Below are positions 54,324 through 62,399 of a DNA stretch of 64,000 nt, piece after piece. The number at the start of each line of letters is the position of its first letter. The stretch's first letter is position 1. The notes under the pieces are model-generated. The model did no database searches and was not told where the DNA came from. It was given only the letters and a program-made list of their open reading frames with translations. The position numbers and the translations under genes were made by a program. Location: positions 20,439 to 84,438 of the forward strand of contig NZ_QPJJ01000014.1 of the NCBI RefSeq assembly GCF_003337485.1, written 5' to 3'. Origin of the DNA: Saliterribacillus persicus (lineage in GTDB: Bacteria > Bacillota > Bacilli > Bacillales > Amphibacillaceae).

Positions 54324-56606
54324 ATGAAACGCATACAAACCTCCAAAATCTTCAGAAGATTTTTAATTTCTTATCTTGTGATTTTAATAATTCCGATGGT
54401 TGCCGGATTTATTACTTATCAAGTTTCTTTAGATACGGCAGAAAAGTACTCCATAATTAATAGTAGACAAGTTCTTAATCAAAGTAAAAAAATACTAGAG
54501 CAAAGCTTAGATGAAATAGATCGTTTTGTGCTGCAGTTATCGCTAGATCAAGATTTAAATATTTTATTGAATAAAAATGCTGCTGATAAAACAAGAATTA
54601 TATCTACTTTAAAACAATTGGATAATAAACTTTCCACATATGCTTCAACCAATGAATTTTTAGAAAATTTATATATTTATTTGAAAAATCCTGATTTAAT
54701 TGTCACTGCTGGCTCGGTTTATTATCGTCCTTATCATTTTTATACGAATGAAAATTATACAGAAATGACGATGGATGAATGGAAAGAAGCGATTTTAAAT
54801 AACGAGAGACAAATTATTCCTAGCAAACGCTACAATCAAGGTGAGACTTCAACTGATGTTATAACGTATGTTCAAACTTTACCGATGAGTAATGTATCAG
54901 ATCATAAAGGTTCGATTATTATTCCGATTGAAAATCAGTTGCTTACTAATCTAATTGAAGGAGTAAAGCAACAATTCAACGGTTGGGCTTTTATTTTAGA
55001 TGAAAACCATCAACTCATTACTTCTAATGGGATTGATAAAAAAGAAATTGATACGCTAAAAGAAAAAGTTATAGACAAAGAGGGCCCACTACATATAGAG
55101 AACGACATATTAGTGATAACAGAAAAATCAGAAAAAAATGATTGGTTATATGTAGCTGGAATTCCTAATAGAACATTAGTTGAAGAAGCAGCTCCCATCA
55201 AATATATTAGTTGGTCAGTTACTGGTATTACCTTTATTATTGGAGTAATAATTGCCTTGTTTTTTGCTTATAGAAACAGTGTTCCGATAAATAATGTAAT
55301 CAAATCATTAAAAGAATATGCAGATCCAGATGCTAACAACGAGTACGATTTTTTACATGGTAATATTTCTAAGTTAATTTCTACGAATAGCGATTTACAA
55401 ATGCAATTAACAGAACAAAAACCACTTCTCAAAGATGCTTTTCTTAAACAACTGTTGTCAGGTGAAATTACAGAAAGAAATAGTAATGTCTATGACTTTG
55501 CGAATCAAGCTAATGTCAATTTATCTTGTAATCATGGTTATGTTTCTATTGTTAAAGTAGAGGGTTATGAAGACATGTCAAGTAGTGAAATTTATCAAGA
55601 ATTAAATGCAATTCGCATTGTTATACAGCAAGAATCAATCAAATTATTTAAAAACTTTTATGTGACGAATCTTCATTCTGATAAGCTGGTGTATATATTC
55701 TTGGCCGAAGATAGTAATGATGTTTTAAACGAGGAAATTGAAGCAATGTTCGCAACTTTACAAGATTTACTTTTAAAAGAATTCCGAGTAAATTTAAAAA
55801 TTGGCCTAGGCCATCCTTTTGAATCTTTATCAGATATTAGTCGATCTTATAACGAGGCAAAGCATGCATTAGATTTTGCTAGTTTTTCTAATGAAAAGCA
55901 AGGGATGTACTGGTATGATGCAGTGATGAAAGAGACAGCTGTATTTTATTATCCATTAGAAGTGGAATTTCGTTTATTAAAAAGTTTGAAAGAAGGAGAA
56001 ACAGATGAGGCTAGACAGATTGTGTATGAAATATTAGAAGAGAATATTAAAAACAGAAGTTTATCAGCTGAAATGCATGAACAATTTATCTATGAGTTAA
56101 TCGGTACGTTTTATAAAGCGCTAGATCAATATGCTTTTCGAAATGAGTCCACCGCTGAAACCTTACGCCAAAAATTAAGAAGTATTTCCTTCGAAGAAAA
56201 TATAAATGAAATAGAAGAACGATTAATAGAAATCCTACAACTTTATTGTGAATTTGTTAATAGAAATCGGAAGGAATCCAATCATTCTATCGTAAATACT
56301 ATTAAAGCGTATGTGCATGAACATTATTCTAATACAGAATTAACGATTTATATGATCGCAGAACATCTTTCTAGACCGGAAAAGTATATTTCACAGATGT
56401 TTAAAGACGAAACGGGAGAGTACTTATATGAATATTTAGAGAAAATTAGAATGGAAGAAGCGATGTCCTTACTATCGAATTCTTCGCAAACGATCAATGA
56501 TATAGCAGAGCAAGTAGGATATAATAGTGCTCACTCTTTCCGTCGGGCCTTTAAACGAATTTATGATATGACACCAAATCAATTTAGGAAAACAGTGAAT
56601 AAATAA
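54324..56606 (+). CDS. Membrane-bound AraC-family regulator (YesS-like)
   Basis: 760 residues, against 761 for Bacillus YesS. Membrane segments near 13-33 and 290-315 flank an extracellular sensor domain of about 250 residues. A cytoplasmic linker follows, and a C-terminal AraC double helix-turn-helix (about 660-760; LTIYMIAEHLSRPEKYISQMF and TINDIAEQVGYNSAHSFRRAFK). It joins sensing of an extracellular sugar directly to DNA binding without a kinase. It lies immediately before Lpl/Ytc-type transporter genes that it probably activates. TTGAGGGGG precedes the ATG. Confidence 0.9.
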   Translation: MKRIQTSKIFRRFLISYLVILIIPMVAGFITYQVSLDTAEKYSIINSRQVLNQSKKILEQSLDEIDRFVLQLSLDQDLNILLNKNAADKTRIISTLKQLDNKLSTYASTNEFLENLYIYLKNPDLIVTAGSVYYRPYHFYTNENYTEMTMDEWKEAILNNERQIIPSKRYNQGETSTDVITYVQTLPMSNVSDHKGSIIIPIENQLLTNLIEGVKQQFNGWAFILDENHQLITSNGIDKKEIDTLKEKVIDKEGPLHIENDILVITEKSEKNDWLYVAGIPNRTLVEEAAPIKYISWSVTGITFIIGVIIALFFAYRNSVPINNVIKSLKEYADPDANNEYDFLHGNISKLISTNSDLQMQLTEQKPLLKDAFLKQLLSGEITERNSNVYDFANQANVNLSCNHGYVSIVKVEGYEDMSSSEIYQELNAIRIVIQQESIKLFKNFYVTNLHSDKLVYIFLAEDSNDVLNEEIEAMFATLQDLLLKEFRVNLKIGLGHPFESLSDISRSYNEAKHALDFASFSNEKQGMYWYDAVMKETAVFYYPLEVEFRLLKSLKEGETDEARQIVYEILEENIKNRSLSAEMHEQFIYELIGTFYKALDQYAFRNESTAETLRQKLRSISFEENINEIEERLIEILQLYCEFVNRNRKESNHSIVNTIKAYVHEHYSNTELTIYMIAEHLSRPEKYISQMFKDETGEYLYEYLEKIRMEEAMSLLSNSSQTINDIAEQVGYNSAHSFRRAFKRIYDMTPNQFRKTVNK

Positions 56607-56610
56607 CAAG

Positions 56611-56648
56611 GAAAAGCATCTGTTCAATATGAATGGATGCTTTTTTAA
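56611..56648 (+). terminator. Terminator of the YesS-like gene
   Basis: AAAAGCATC (56612-56620) pairs with GATGCTTTT (56636-56644), extended by a weaker inner stem, then TTAA. Confidence 0.78.
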
Positions 56649-56899
56649 TATTTCAAAATTAGAGTATATATTTTCACAACGAAGTCAAATCGTCATCGTG
56701 GAAATATAAGAAACAAAGATAAGAATAGAAGTAATTAAATGATGTTTGAGAAGTCATGAATGCTTGATATGATTGCGCTTTCGCAAGTTGTACCATGGGT
56801 CTGAATATGTACTATTTATAAATATGCTAAAACTTTCGCTATTGTACCCTTTAAATTTACTTGTCTGTTTCATAGGTGTGAAAAAGATGCTAAATTTTT
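56649..56899. other. Leader and promoter region of the Lpl-type transporter operon
   Basis: About 250 bases without a gene. It is AT-rich with candidate promoter elements but no clear -35/-10 pair; the YesS-like activator is likely to bind here. The downstream end carries the cre-like site at 56900. Confidence 0.4.
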
Positions 56900-56913
56900 T
56901 GTAAGCGTTTCCC
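56900..56913. promoter_or_regulatory. Candidate cre (CcpA) site before the LplB-type permease gene
   Basis: TGTAAGCGTTTCCC fits TGWAARCGYTWNCW at 13 of 14 positions and lies 32 nt before the ATG, a repressing position. Confidence 0.55.
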
Positions 56914-56944
56914 GAAAAATTTTTATGGAGGGGGTAAAATTTAA

Positions 56945-57898
56945 ATGGATCAATCACTTGATGGTTCGAAAGAAATAAAAAAAGTAACACAAAGACATCT
57001 AGCTAAAAGAAGTTTTCAGAGGCATTGGCAATTATATATTTTGATGATATTGCCAGTACTGTATTTCATTATTTTTAAATATGTACCCATGTTAGGTGCG
57101 GTAATCGCATTCAAGGATTATAACGTAGTTCAAGGTATTATTGATAGCCCTTGGGTAGGATGGAAGCACTTTGAGAATTTTTTTAACAATCCAGTTGCTT
57201 GGGACTTAATAAGAAATACATTATTTTTGAGTCTTTACCAACTAGCTGTAACGTTTCCGCTTCCCATCATACTTGCTTTAGCTCTAAATGAAATAAGAGA
57301 TGGTATTTTTAAACGATCTGTACAAATGTTTACATATGCACCTTATTTTATTTCAACAGTAGTTATCGTCTCTATGATTATATTGATGTTATCCCCAAGA
57401 TCAGGAATAGTGAACAATTTACTAGAAGTGGTTGGATTAGACGCTGTGAATTTCCTTGGAAATTCAGATATGTTCAGATCGATATTTGTTTGGTCAGATG
57501 CGTGGCAAATAACTGGATATTCAGCAATCATTTATTTGGCAGCACTTGCTGGAGTAGACAGTCAACAATATGAAGCTGCTAAGATTGATGGAGCTACTCG
57601 ATTACAAAAAATTTGGAACATTGATTTACCTGCCATTATGCCAACTATTGTAATCATTATGATATTAAGTGTAGGTAATTTAATGGCATTAGGGTTTGAG
57701 AAAGTATATTTATTACAAAATCCTTTAAATTTAGGTACCTCAGAAATTTTACAAACCTATGTATACAAAATGGGGATTATAAATGCTGATTTTAGTTTTG
57801 CGACAGCAGTAGGATTATTTAACTCTGTCATCAACTTAATCTTATTGGTTATTGTCAATACAATTGCTAAGAAAGTTTCCGGTAACGGATTATGGTAG
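56945..57898 (+). CDS. Oligosaccharide ABC transporter permease, LplB/YteP type
   Basis: 317 residues. After a charged N-terminus with the LplB-type QLYILMILPVLYFIIFKYVPMLG segment come about six membrane spans and the EAA loop YEAAKIDGATRLQKIWNI. LplB-type permeases in Bacillus belong to pectin-derived oligosaccharide importers (ytcQP-yteP). It pairs with the next gene's product. GGAGGGGG lies upstream. No ATPase gene is linked. Confidence 0.9.
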   Translation: MDQSLDGSKEIKKVTQRHLAKRSFQRHWQLYILMILPVLYFIIFKYVPMLGAVIAFKDYNVVQGIIDSPWVGWKHFENFFNNPVAWDLIRNTLFLSLYQLAVTFPLPIILALALNEIRDGIFKRSVQMFTYAPYFISTVVIVSMIILMLSPRSGIVNNLLEVVGLDAVNFLGNSDMFRSIFVWSDAWQITGYSAIIYLAALAGVDSQQYEAAKIDGATRLQKIWNIDLPAIMPTIVIIMILSVGNLMALGFEKVYLLQNPLNLGTSEILQTYVYKMGIINADFSFATAVGLFNSVINLILLVIVNTIAKKVSGNGLW

Positions 57899-57912
57899 AA
57901 AGGAGTAGAAAA

Positions 57913-58812
57913 ATGAGAAAAAATAATGGTGCAATAAAAGAGTCCTATAATGATCGTGTATTTTTAACATTTATTTATATTTTTCTCAGTTTACTGATGA
58001 TTGTAATACTCTATCCACTTATTTATATCGTTAGTGCTTCGATCAGTAGCCCTGAAGCTGTTACCTCAGGACAGGTATGGTTATGGCCTGTAGATTTCTC
58101 ACTTGAGGGTTATATAGAAGTATTAAATAATTCAGATGTTATTAGAGGGTTCCGTAATTCTATTCTCTATACGATAGGATACACAATAATTGCTGTGTTT
58201 CTCACAATAATTTTTGCCTATCCGCTATCTAGAAAAAACTTTTATGGAAAAACCTTTTTCATGATTTTTATTCTTCTTACTATGCTGTTTTATGGAGGGT
58301 TAATTCCAGAATACTTAGTGGTACAGAAATTGGGTTTGTTAGATACTCCTTGGGCGATATTAATTCCTAAGGCAATGGCAGTTTGGCAAATTATAATAGC
58401 TCGCACATTTTTTTATACAAGTATTCCGGAAGAATTGGTCGAAGCAAGCGAAATGGATGGTTGTAGTAGCATAAGATTCCTGTGGCATGTTGTACTACCG
58501 TTATCAAAGCCAATTATAGCGGTGCTTGCTCTCATGTATGCAGTATTTCAATGGAATAGCTATTTTGATGCGATGATCTTTTTAAGAACAGAAGCTTTAT
58601 TCCCATTACAGTTAGAATTAAGAGAAATACTGATTACCCAGTCAGAATCAGGCGCAAATCAAGATATTGCAGAACAACAAAAAAGACAACAATTAGCCAA
58701 TCTTATGCAATACTCCTTAATTGTTGTTTCAAGTATCCCTGTGTTGATTATCTATCCTTTTGCACAGAAATATTTTGTAAAAGGAATGCTACTCGGCTCA
58801 GTTAAAGGATAA
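57913..58812 (+). CDS. Oligosaccharide ABC transporter permease, LplC/YtcP type
   Basis: 299 residues from the ATG at 57913, selected because GAAAGGAG at 57898-57905 precedes it; an upstream in-frame ATG overlaps the previous stop without a site. Six membrane segments, the LplC-type start YNDRVFLTFIYIFLSLL, EAA loop ELVEASEMDGCSSIRFLWHV, and the usual ending FVKGMLLGSVKG are present. It completes the membrane channel with the LplB-type partner. Substrate inferred from the surrounding glycosidases. Confidence 0.9.
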   Translation: MRKNNGAIKESYNDRVFLTFIYIFLSLLMIVILYPLIYIVSASISSPEAVTSGQVWLWPVDFSLEGYIEVLNNSDVIRGFRNSILYTIGYTIIAVFLTIIFAYPLSRKNFYGKTFFMIFILLTMLFYGGLIPEYLVVQKLGLLDTPWAILIPKAMAVWQIIIARTFFYTSIPEELVEASEMDGCSSIRFLWHVVLPLSKPIIAVLALMYAVFQWNSYFDAMIFLRTEALFPLQLELREILITQSESGANQDIAEQQKRQQLANLMQYSLIVVSSIPVLIIYPFAQKYFVKGMLLGSVKG

Positions 58813-58898
58813 TAATTATTTTAATCATTTAAGGAGGTGATATAGAGTTTTACAGTATATTGTTTTAACATGTTTTTAATAAAAGGGAGGAAATTAGC

Positions 58899-60521
58899 AT
58901 GAAATGGAAAAGCTTTTATATGGTATTAATTTTTGCTTCAATAATTTTAATTTTAAGCGCTTGTAATTCAGATGATGAGTCAAGTGAAGAAGAAAATGCT
59001 GACGGTAAGACGAATATGTCTGTATTCATTGCAGAGAATGGTGAAATGGATTTAGAAACGAACTCATTTACGGAATTTGCTGAAGAAGAATTTGACATTA
59101 ATTTTGAATTTCAAAAAACTGGTTATGATTCTTCTGCAGCAAAAGAGAAAAGACAAATCTCTTTAGCAAGTGGCGATTATGCGGATGTGTTCTTTTTAGT
59201 TGACTGGGTAGATAATTTTGCACCAAGTGAAATATTGAAATATGGAGAGCAAGGTGCATTACTACCATTAAATGATTTAATCGACGAACATGCGCCCAAT
59301 CTAAAGGAAGTGTTAGAAGAACGAGATGAATTCAGAAAAATTGCAACGGCGCCAGACGGAAACATCTATAGTGTACCTGGATTAGAAGAGTGTTTTCACT
59401 GTACATGGCCAAATAAATTGTGGATAAATTCTGATTGGTTAGATGAATTAGGGTTAGACGTCCCTGCTACACACGAAGAATTAAAAGAAGTATTAACTGC
59501 TTTTAAAGAACAAGATCCAAATGGAAATGGTGAACAAGATGAAATACCATTAAGTGGTTCTGCGGCTTCTCCAAACCATTCCGTTATTCCAATTCTAATG
59601 AATGGATTTGTATATGATGATGCACAAACAAGATTGCTAGTAAATAATGGAGAGGTTAGCTTTGCAGCTAATACGGACGAATGGAAAGAAGGACTTGAAT
59701 ACATTCATTCTTTATATGAAGAAGGCTTAATTGACCCAGGTGCTTTTACCCAAAATCGTGACGCCTTTATCCAGTTGGGTAATAACGCTGATGATGTAAT
59801 TTTAGGTGCAGCTGCAGCTCAACACGCATGGGAATTTATCGATAATGACAATCATCCTATGTTTGATGCCATTGAACCTTTACAAGGTCCAAATCATCAA
59901 TATGCAACATATAATTATCCGGTAACAAATAGTGGAACTTTCGCTATTACAAATAAAGCTAGTGAGGAAGCCCAAGTTAAAGCGATTCAATTATTAGATT
60001 ATATGTTTACTATAGATGGTATGATTCGCTCGCATATTGGTGTGGAAGGAGAAGATTGGGTAGAACCAGAAGAAGGCGATGTTGCAATTAACGAAGAAAT
60101 GGAAGCCAACGTTAAATTGCTATTCCCAGAAGACCCACCAAACAATAATTGGTCAGCTGCAGCGCAATACTTCCAACCACGTGAGTTCCGGGATGGACAA
60201 GTGCAAGCAGAAGACATTTATACTGATGAAGGTTTTGAACGTCGTTTACAAGAAGCAACATATTTATATGAAGGAAAAGAACCAGAAGAGACTTTCCCAT
60301 TCTGGGGAGTATGGTATCCACAAGATGTCCAGGATGAATATTCTACTCTAGAAACAAATATCTTGGATAATGTAGAACAAAGTTCTGTCCAATTTATTAC
60401 AGGAGAATTAAGCTTAGAAGACGATTGGGATGACTATTTGAGCGGTTTAGAATCATTAGGTATTGATAGATACATTGAAATCAACCAACAAGTTTATGAT
60501 AGTTATATGAATCAGGAGTGA
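58899..60521 (+). CDS. Oligosaccharide-binding lipoprotein, LplA/YtcQ type (first of two)
   Basis: 540 residues with a lipoprotein signal ending LILSAC (Cys about residue 22) and an acidic linker. The LplA-type fold is recognisable from ASGDYADVFFLVDWV, YSVPGLEECFHCTWPNKLWINSDWL (interrupted: SDWLDELGL), and FKEQDPNGNGEQDEIPLSG, the calcium-loop-like DPNGNG motif common in this family. It would capture a large oligosaccharide for the adjacent permeases. GGGAGGAAA precedes the ATG, and a terminator follows, separating it from the oxidoreductase gene. Confidence 0.88.
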   Translation: MKWKSFYMVLIFASIILILSACNSDDESSEEENADGKTNMSVFIAENGEMDLETNSFTEFAEEEFDINFEFQKTGYDSSAAKEKRQISLASGDYADVFFLVDWVDNFAPSEILKYGEQGALLPLNDLIDEHAPNLKEVLEERDEFRKIATAPDGNIYSVPGLEECFHCTWPNKLWINSDWLDELGLDVPATHEELKEVLTAFKEQDPNGNGEQDEIPLSGSAASPNHSVIPILMNGFVYDDAQTRLLVNNGEVSFAANTDEWKEGLEYIHSLYEEGLIDPGAFTQNRDAFIQLGNNADDVILGAAAAQHAWEFIDNDNHPMFDAIEPLQGPNHQYATYNYPVTNSGTFAITNKASEEAQVKAIQLLDYMFTIDGMIRSHIGVEGEDWVEPEEGDVAINEEMEANVKLLFPEDPPNNNWSAAAQYFQPREFRDGQVQAEDIYTDEGFERRLQEATYLYEGKEPEETFPFWGVWYPQDVQDEYSTLETNILDNVEQSSVQFITGELSLEDDWDDYLSGLESLGIDRYIEINQQVYDSYMNQE

Positions 60522-60525
60522 AAAA

Positions 60526-60560
60526 AAGAGGAGCTGACTTAATTGTCAGCTTCTTTTTAT
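60526..60560 (+). terminator. Terminator after the first LplA-type gene
   Basis: AAGAGGAGCTGAC (about 60526-60538) pairs with GTCAGCTTCTTTTT (60545-60558), a loop of six bases; T-rich right side. Confidence 0.82.
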
Positions 60561-60709
60561 TTACAAAAAGCATAAAAATTATCCGACTATAATATAAGTG
60601 AAAAATGTATTTCTTTTGTATTGTTAAAGGCATAACCAAACACAAACAAAAATAAAAAGATAAAATCAAAAGACAGCATTGCAATTCTAAAAGAAATGAC
60701 TTATAATTT

Positions 60710-60723
60710 TAACAACGTTGTTA
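60710..60723. promoter_or_regulatory. Perfect 14-bp palindrome, possible LacI-family operator
   Basis: TAACAACGTTGTTA is fully self-complementary with a central CG, the style of LacI/GalR-family operators. It lies about 90 nt before the YteT-like oxidoreductase gene. No LacI-family regulator is encoded in this window. Confidence 0.5.
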
Positions 60724-60777
60724 TTTTGAAAGGGAATTCTTCTTTCTTCCTTTAGAAGCTTTCTTTTTTCTTGATAA

Positions 60778-60791
60778 TGAAATCGATTACA
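60778..60791. promoter_or_regulatory. Weak cre-like or operator palindrome
   Basis: TGAAATCGATTACA is nearly palindromic (centre CG) and fits the cre consensus at 12 of 14 positions. It lies 20 nt before the oxidoreductase start codon. Confidence 0.4.
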
Positions 60792-60810
60792 AAATAAAGG
60801 TGGGGAAAAG

Positions 60811-62100
60811 ATGAAGAAAAAGTATGTGTTAGTAGGTACCGGGGGAAGAGCTGAATTTTTCTATGGAGCAATGGTTCGTGATTTTCGTGAGACTTGTGAA
60901 TTAGTGGCATTTTGTGATGTAAACCAAGTAAGAATGGATTATTCCAATAAATTATTAGAAGAAAAGTATGATTACAATAAGATTAATACCTATAAAGTTG
61001 ATCGATTTGAAGAAATGATTGAAAAAGAAAATCCAGATATTGTCATTGTTACATCTGTAGACCGTACGCACCATCGTTATATCATCCGTGCAATGGAGTT
61101 AGGCTGTGACGTTGTAACTGAAAAACCTATGACAGTTGATGCTGAAAAGACACAAGCAATAATTGATGCGATTGAGCGCACTGGACAAAATGTACGGGTT
61201 ACCTTTAACTACCGTTATGCCCCGCATAATACTAAAATTCGTGAGTTGATTCGCGATGGGGTGATCGGTCAAGTGAACTCTGTTCACTTTGAATGGGCAT
61301 TAGATACGCAGCATGGGGCAGATTATTTCCGACGTTGGCATAGAGATAAACGAAATAGCGGCGGGTTATTGGTGCATAAATCTACCCACCATTTTGACTT
61401 GGTGAACTTTTGGTTAAATACAGAGCCAGAAACCGTTTATGCGACGGGTGGATTACGTTTTTACGGAAAAGAAAATGCTGAAGAACGCGGTGAAACTAAT
61501 TTCTATCAGCGTGCACATGGAAGTGAAGTTGCAAAAAATGATCCATTTGCAATCGACTTAGAATCAAACGAACATTTAAAATCTCTTTATTTAGATGCAG
61601 AGCCAGAGGATGGTTACCAACGAGATCAAAGTGTTTTTGGTGAAGGAATTAATATTGAAGATACATTAGGGGTTGTTGTAACTTATAAAAACAAAGCTAT
61701 CCTTACTTATTCGTTAAATGCATATCTTCCATGGGAAGGCTTTATCATTGCTTTTAATGGAACAAAAGGGAGAATTGAAGTAGAAGTAAGAGAGCAATCT
61801 TACATTAATTCAGGTGGAGACAAAAGTGATGAAGGTAAGTTAGATGAGAAAGTAATTCGTGTACTTCCGATGTTTGGTGAAGCATATGAAGTAGACGTTG
61901 AAGAAGGAGAAGGCGGACACGGTGGCGGAGACCCTGTGTTACTGAATGATCTATTCGGTGTTCCTGAAGAGGATGAGTTTAATCGTGCAGCTTCTCATAT
62001 TGATGGAGCGATTTCCATCCTGACTGGTATTGCAGGCAATAAGTCACTAGCAACAGGTCAAGCAGTTAAAGTAGCTGATTTGGTGAATCTAAAAAGATAA
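60811..62100 (+). CDS. Gfo/Idh/MocA-family oxidoreductase (YteT-like)
   Basis: 429 residues; Bacillus YteT of the rhamnogalacturonan gene cluster has 428. The N-terminal Rossmann fold has LVGTGGRAEFFYG, CDVN and the family hallmark CDVVTEKPMTVDAE with the catalytic Lys (EKP). The C-terminal domain has FNYRYAPHNTKIRELI, GGLLVHKSTHHFDLVNFW with the conserved His, and the Gly-rich EGEGGHGGGDPVLL near 370. It likely oxidises or epimerises a modified sugar released from imported pectin-like fragments; the substrate is unknown. GGTGGGG precedes the ATG, and two operator-like palindromes lie upstream. Confidence 0.85.
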   Translation: MKKKYVLVGTGGRAEFFYGAMVRDFRETCELVAFCDVNQVRMDYSNKLLEEKYDYNKINTYKVDRFEEMIEKENPDIVIVTSVDRTHHRYIIRAMELGCDVVTEKPMTVDAEKTQAIIDAIERTGQNVRVTFNYRYAPHNTKIRELIRDGVIGQVNSVHFEWALDTQHGADYFRRWHRDKRNSGGLLVHKSTHHFDLVNFWLNTEPETVYATGGLRFYGKENAEERGETNFYQRAHGSEVAKNDPFAIDLESNEHLKSLYLDAEPEDGYQRDQSVFGEGINIEDTLGVVVTYKNKAILTYSLNAYLPWEGFIIAFNGTKGRIEVEVREQSYINSGGDKSDEGKLDEKVIRVLPMFGEAYEVDVEEGEGGHGGGDPVLLNDLFGVPEEDEFNRAASHIDGAISILTGIAGNKSLATGQAVKVADLVNLKR

Positions 62101-62103
62101 CAA

Positions 62104-62136
62104 AAAAGAGTTGGGCATTGCCCAGCTCTTTTTTAT
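62104..62136 (+). terminator. Terminator of the oxidoreductase gene
   Basis: AAGAGTTGGGC (62106-62116) pairs with GCCCAGCTCTT (62120-62130, one G-U), then TTTT. Confidence 0.92.
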
Positions 62137-62319
62137 CAATATAGAAAAGCGTAAGAATTTATCGGACTACACTATAAGGAAAATTAAGACACTCAACATA
62201 AATAATTAGCATGAAGTCAAGTTTATATTGAAAATATTCTTCGGAAATAATCATTTAATAATATAGTAATCATTCCTTTAGATTACATAGTAAAACCCCT
62301 TTGATATACATCATTTAAA

Positions 62320-62345
62320 CGTATATAAAAAATTGATTATATACG
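62320..62345. promoter_or_regulatory. Inverted repeat upstream of the second LplA-type gene
   Basis: CGTATATAA (62320-62328) and TTATATACG (62337-62345) are perfect inverted 9-bp arms with an 8-bp gap, 55 bp before the ATG. It could be an operator for a dimeric regulator or a leader hairpin. Confidence 0.45.
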
Positions 62346-62399
62346 GAATGAAGGAAGAATCTTAGACTGAAAATGTATTAAAAAAGAAGGGGTGGAAAA

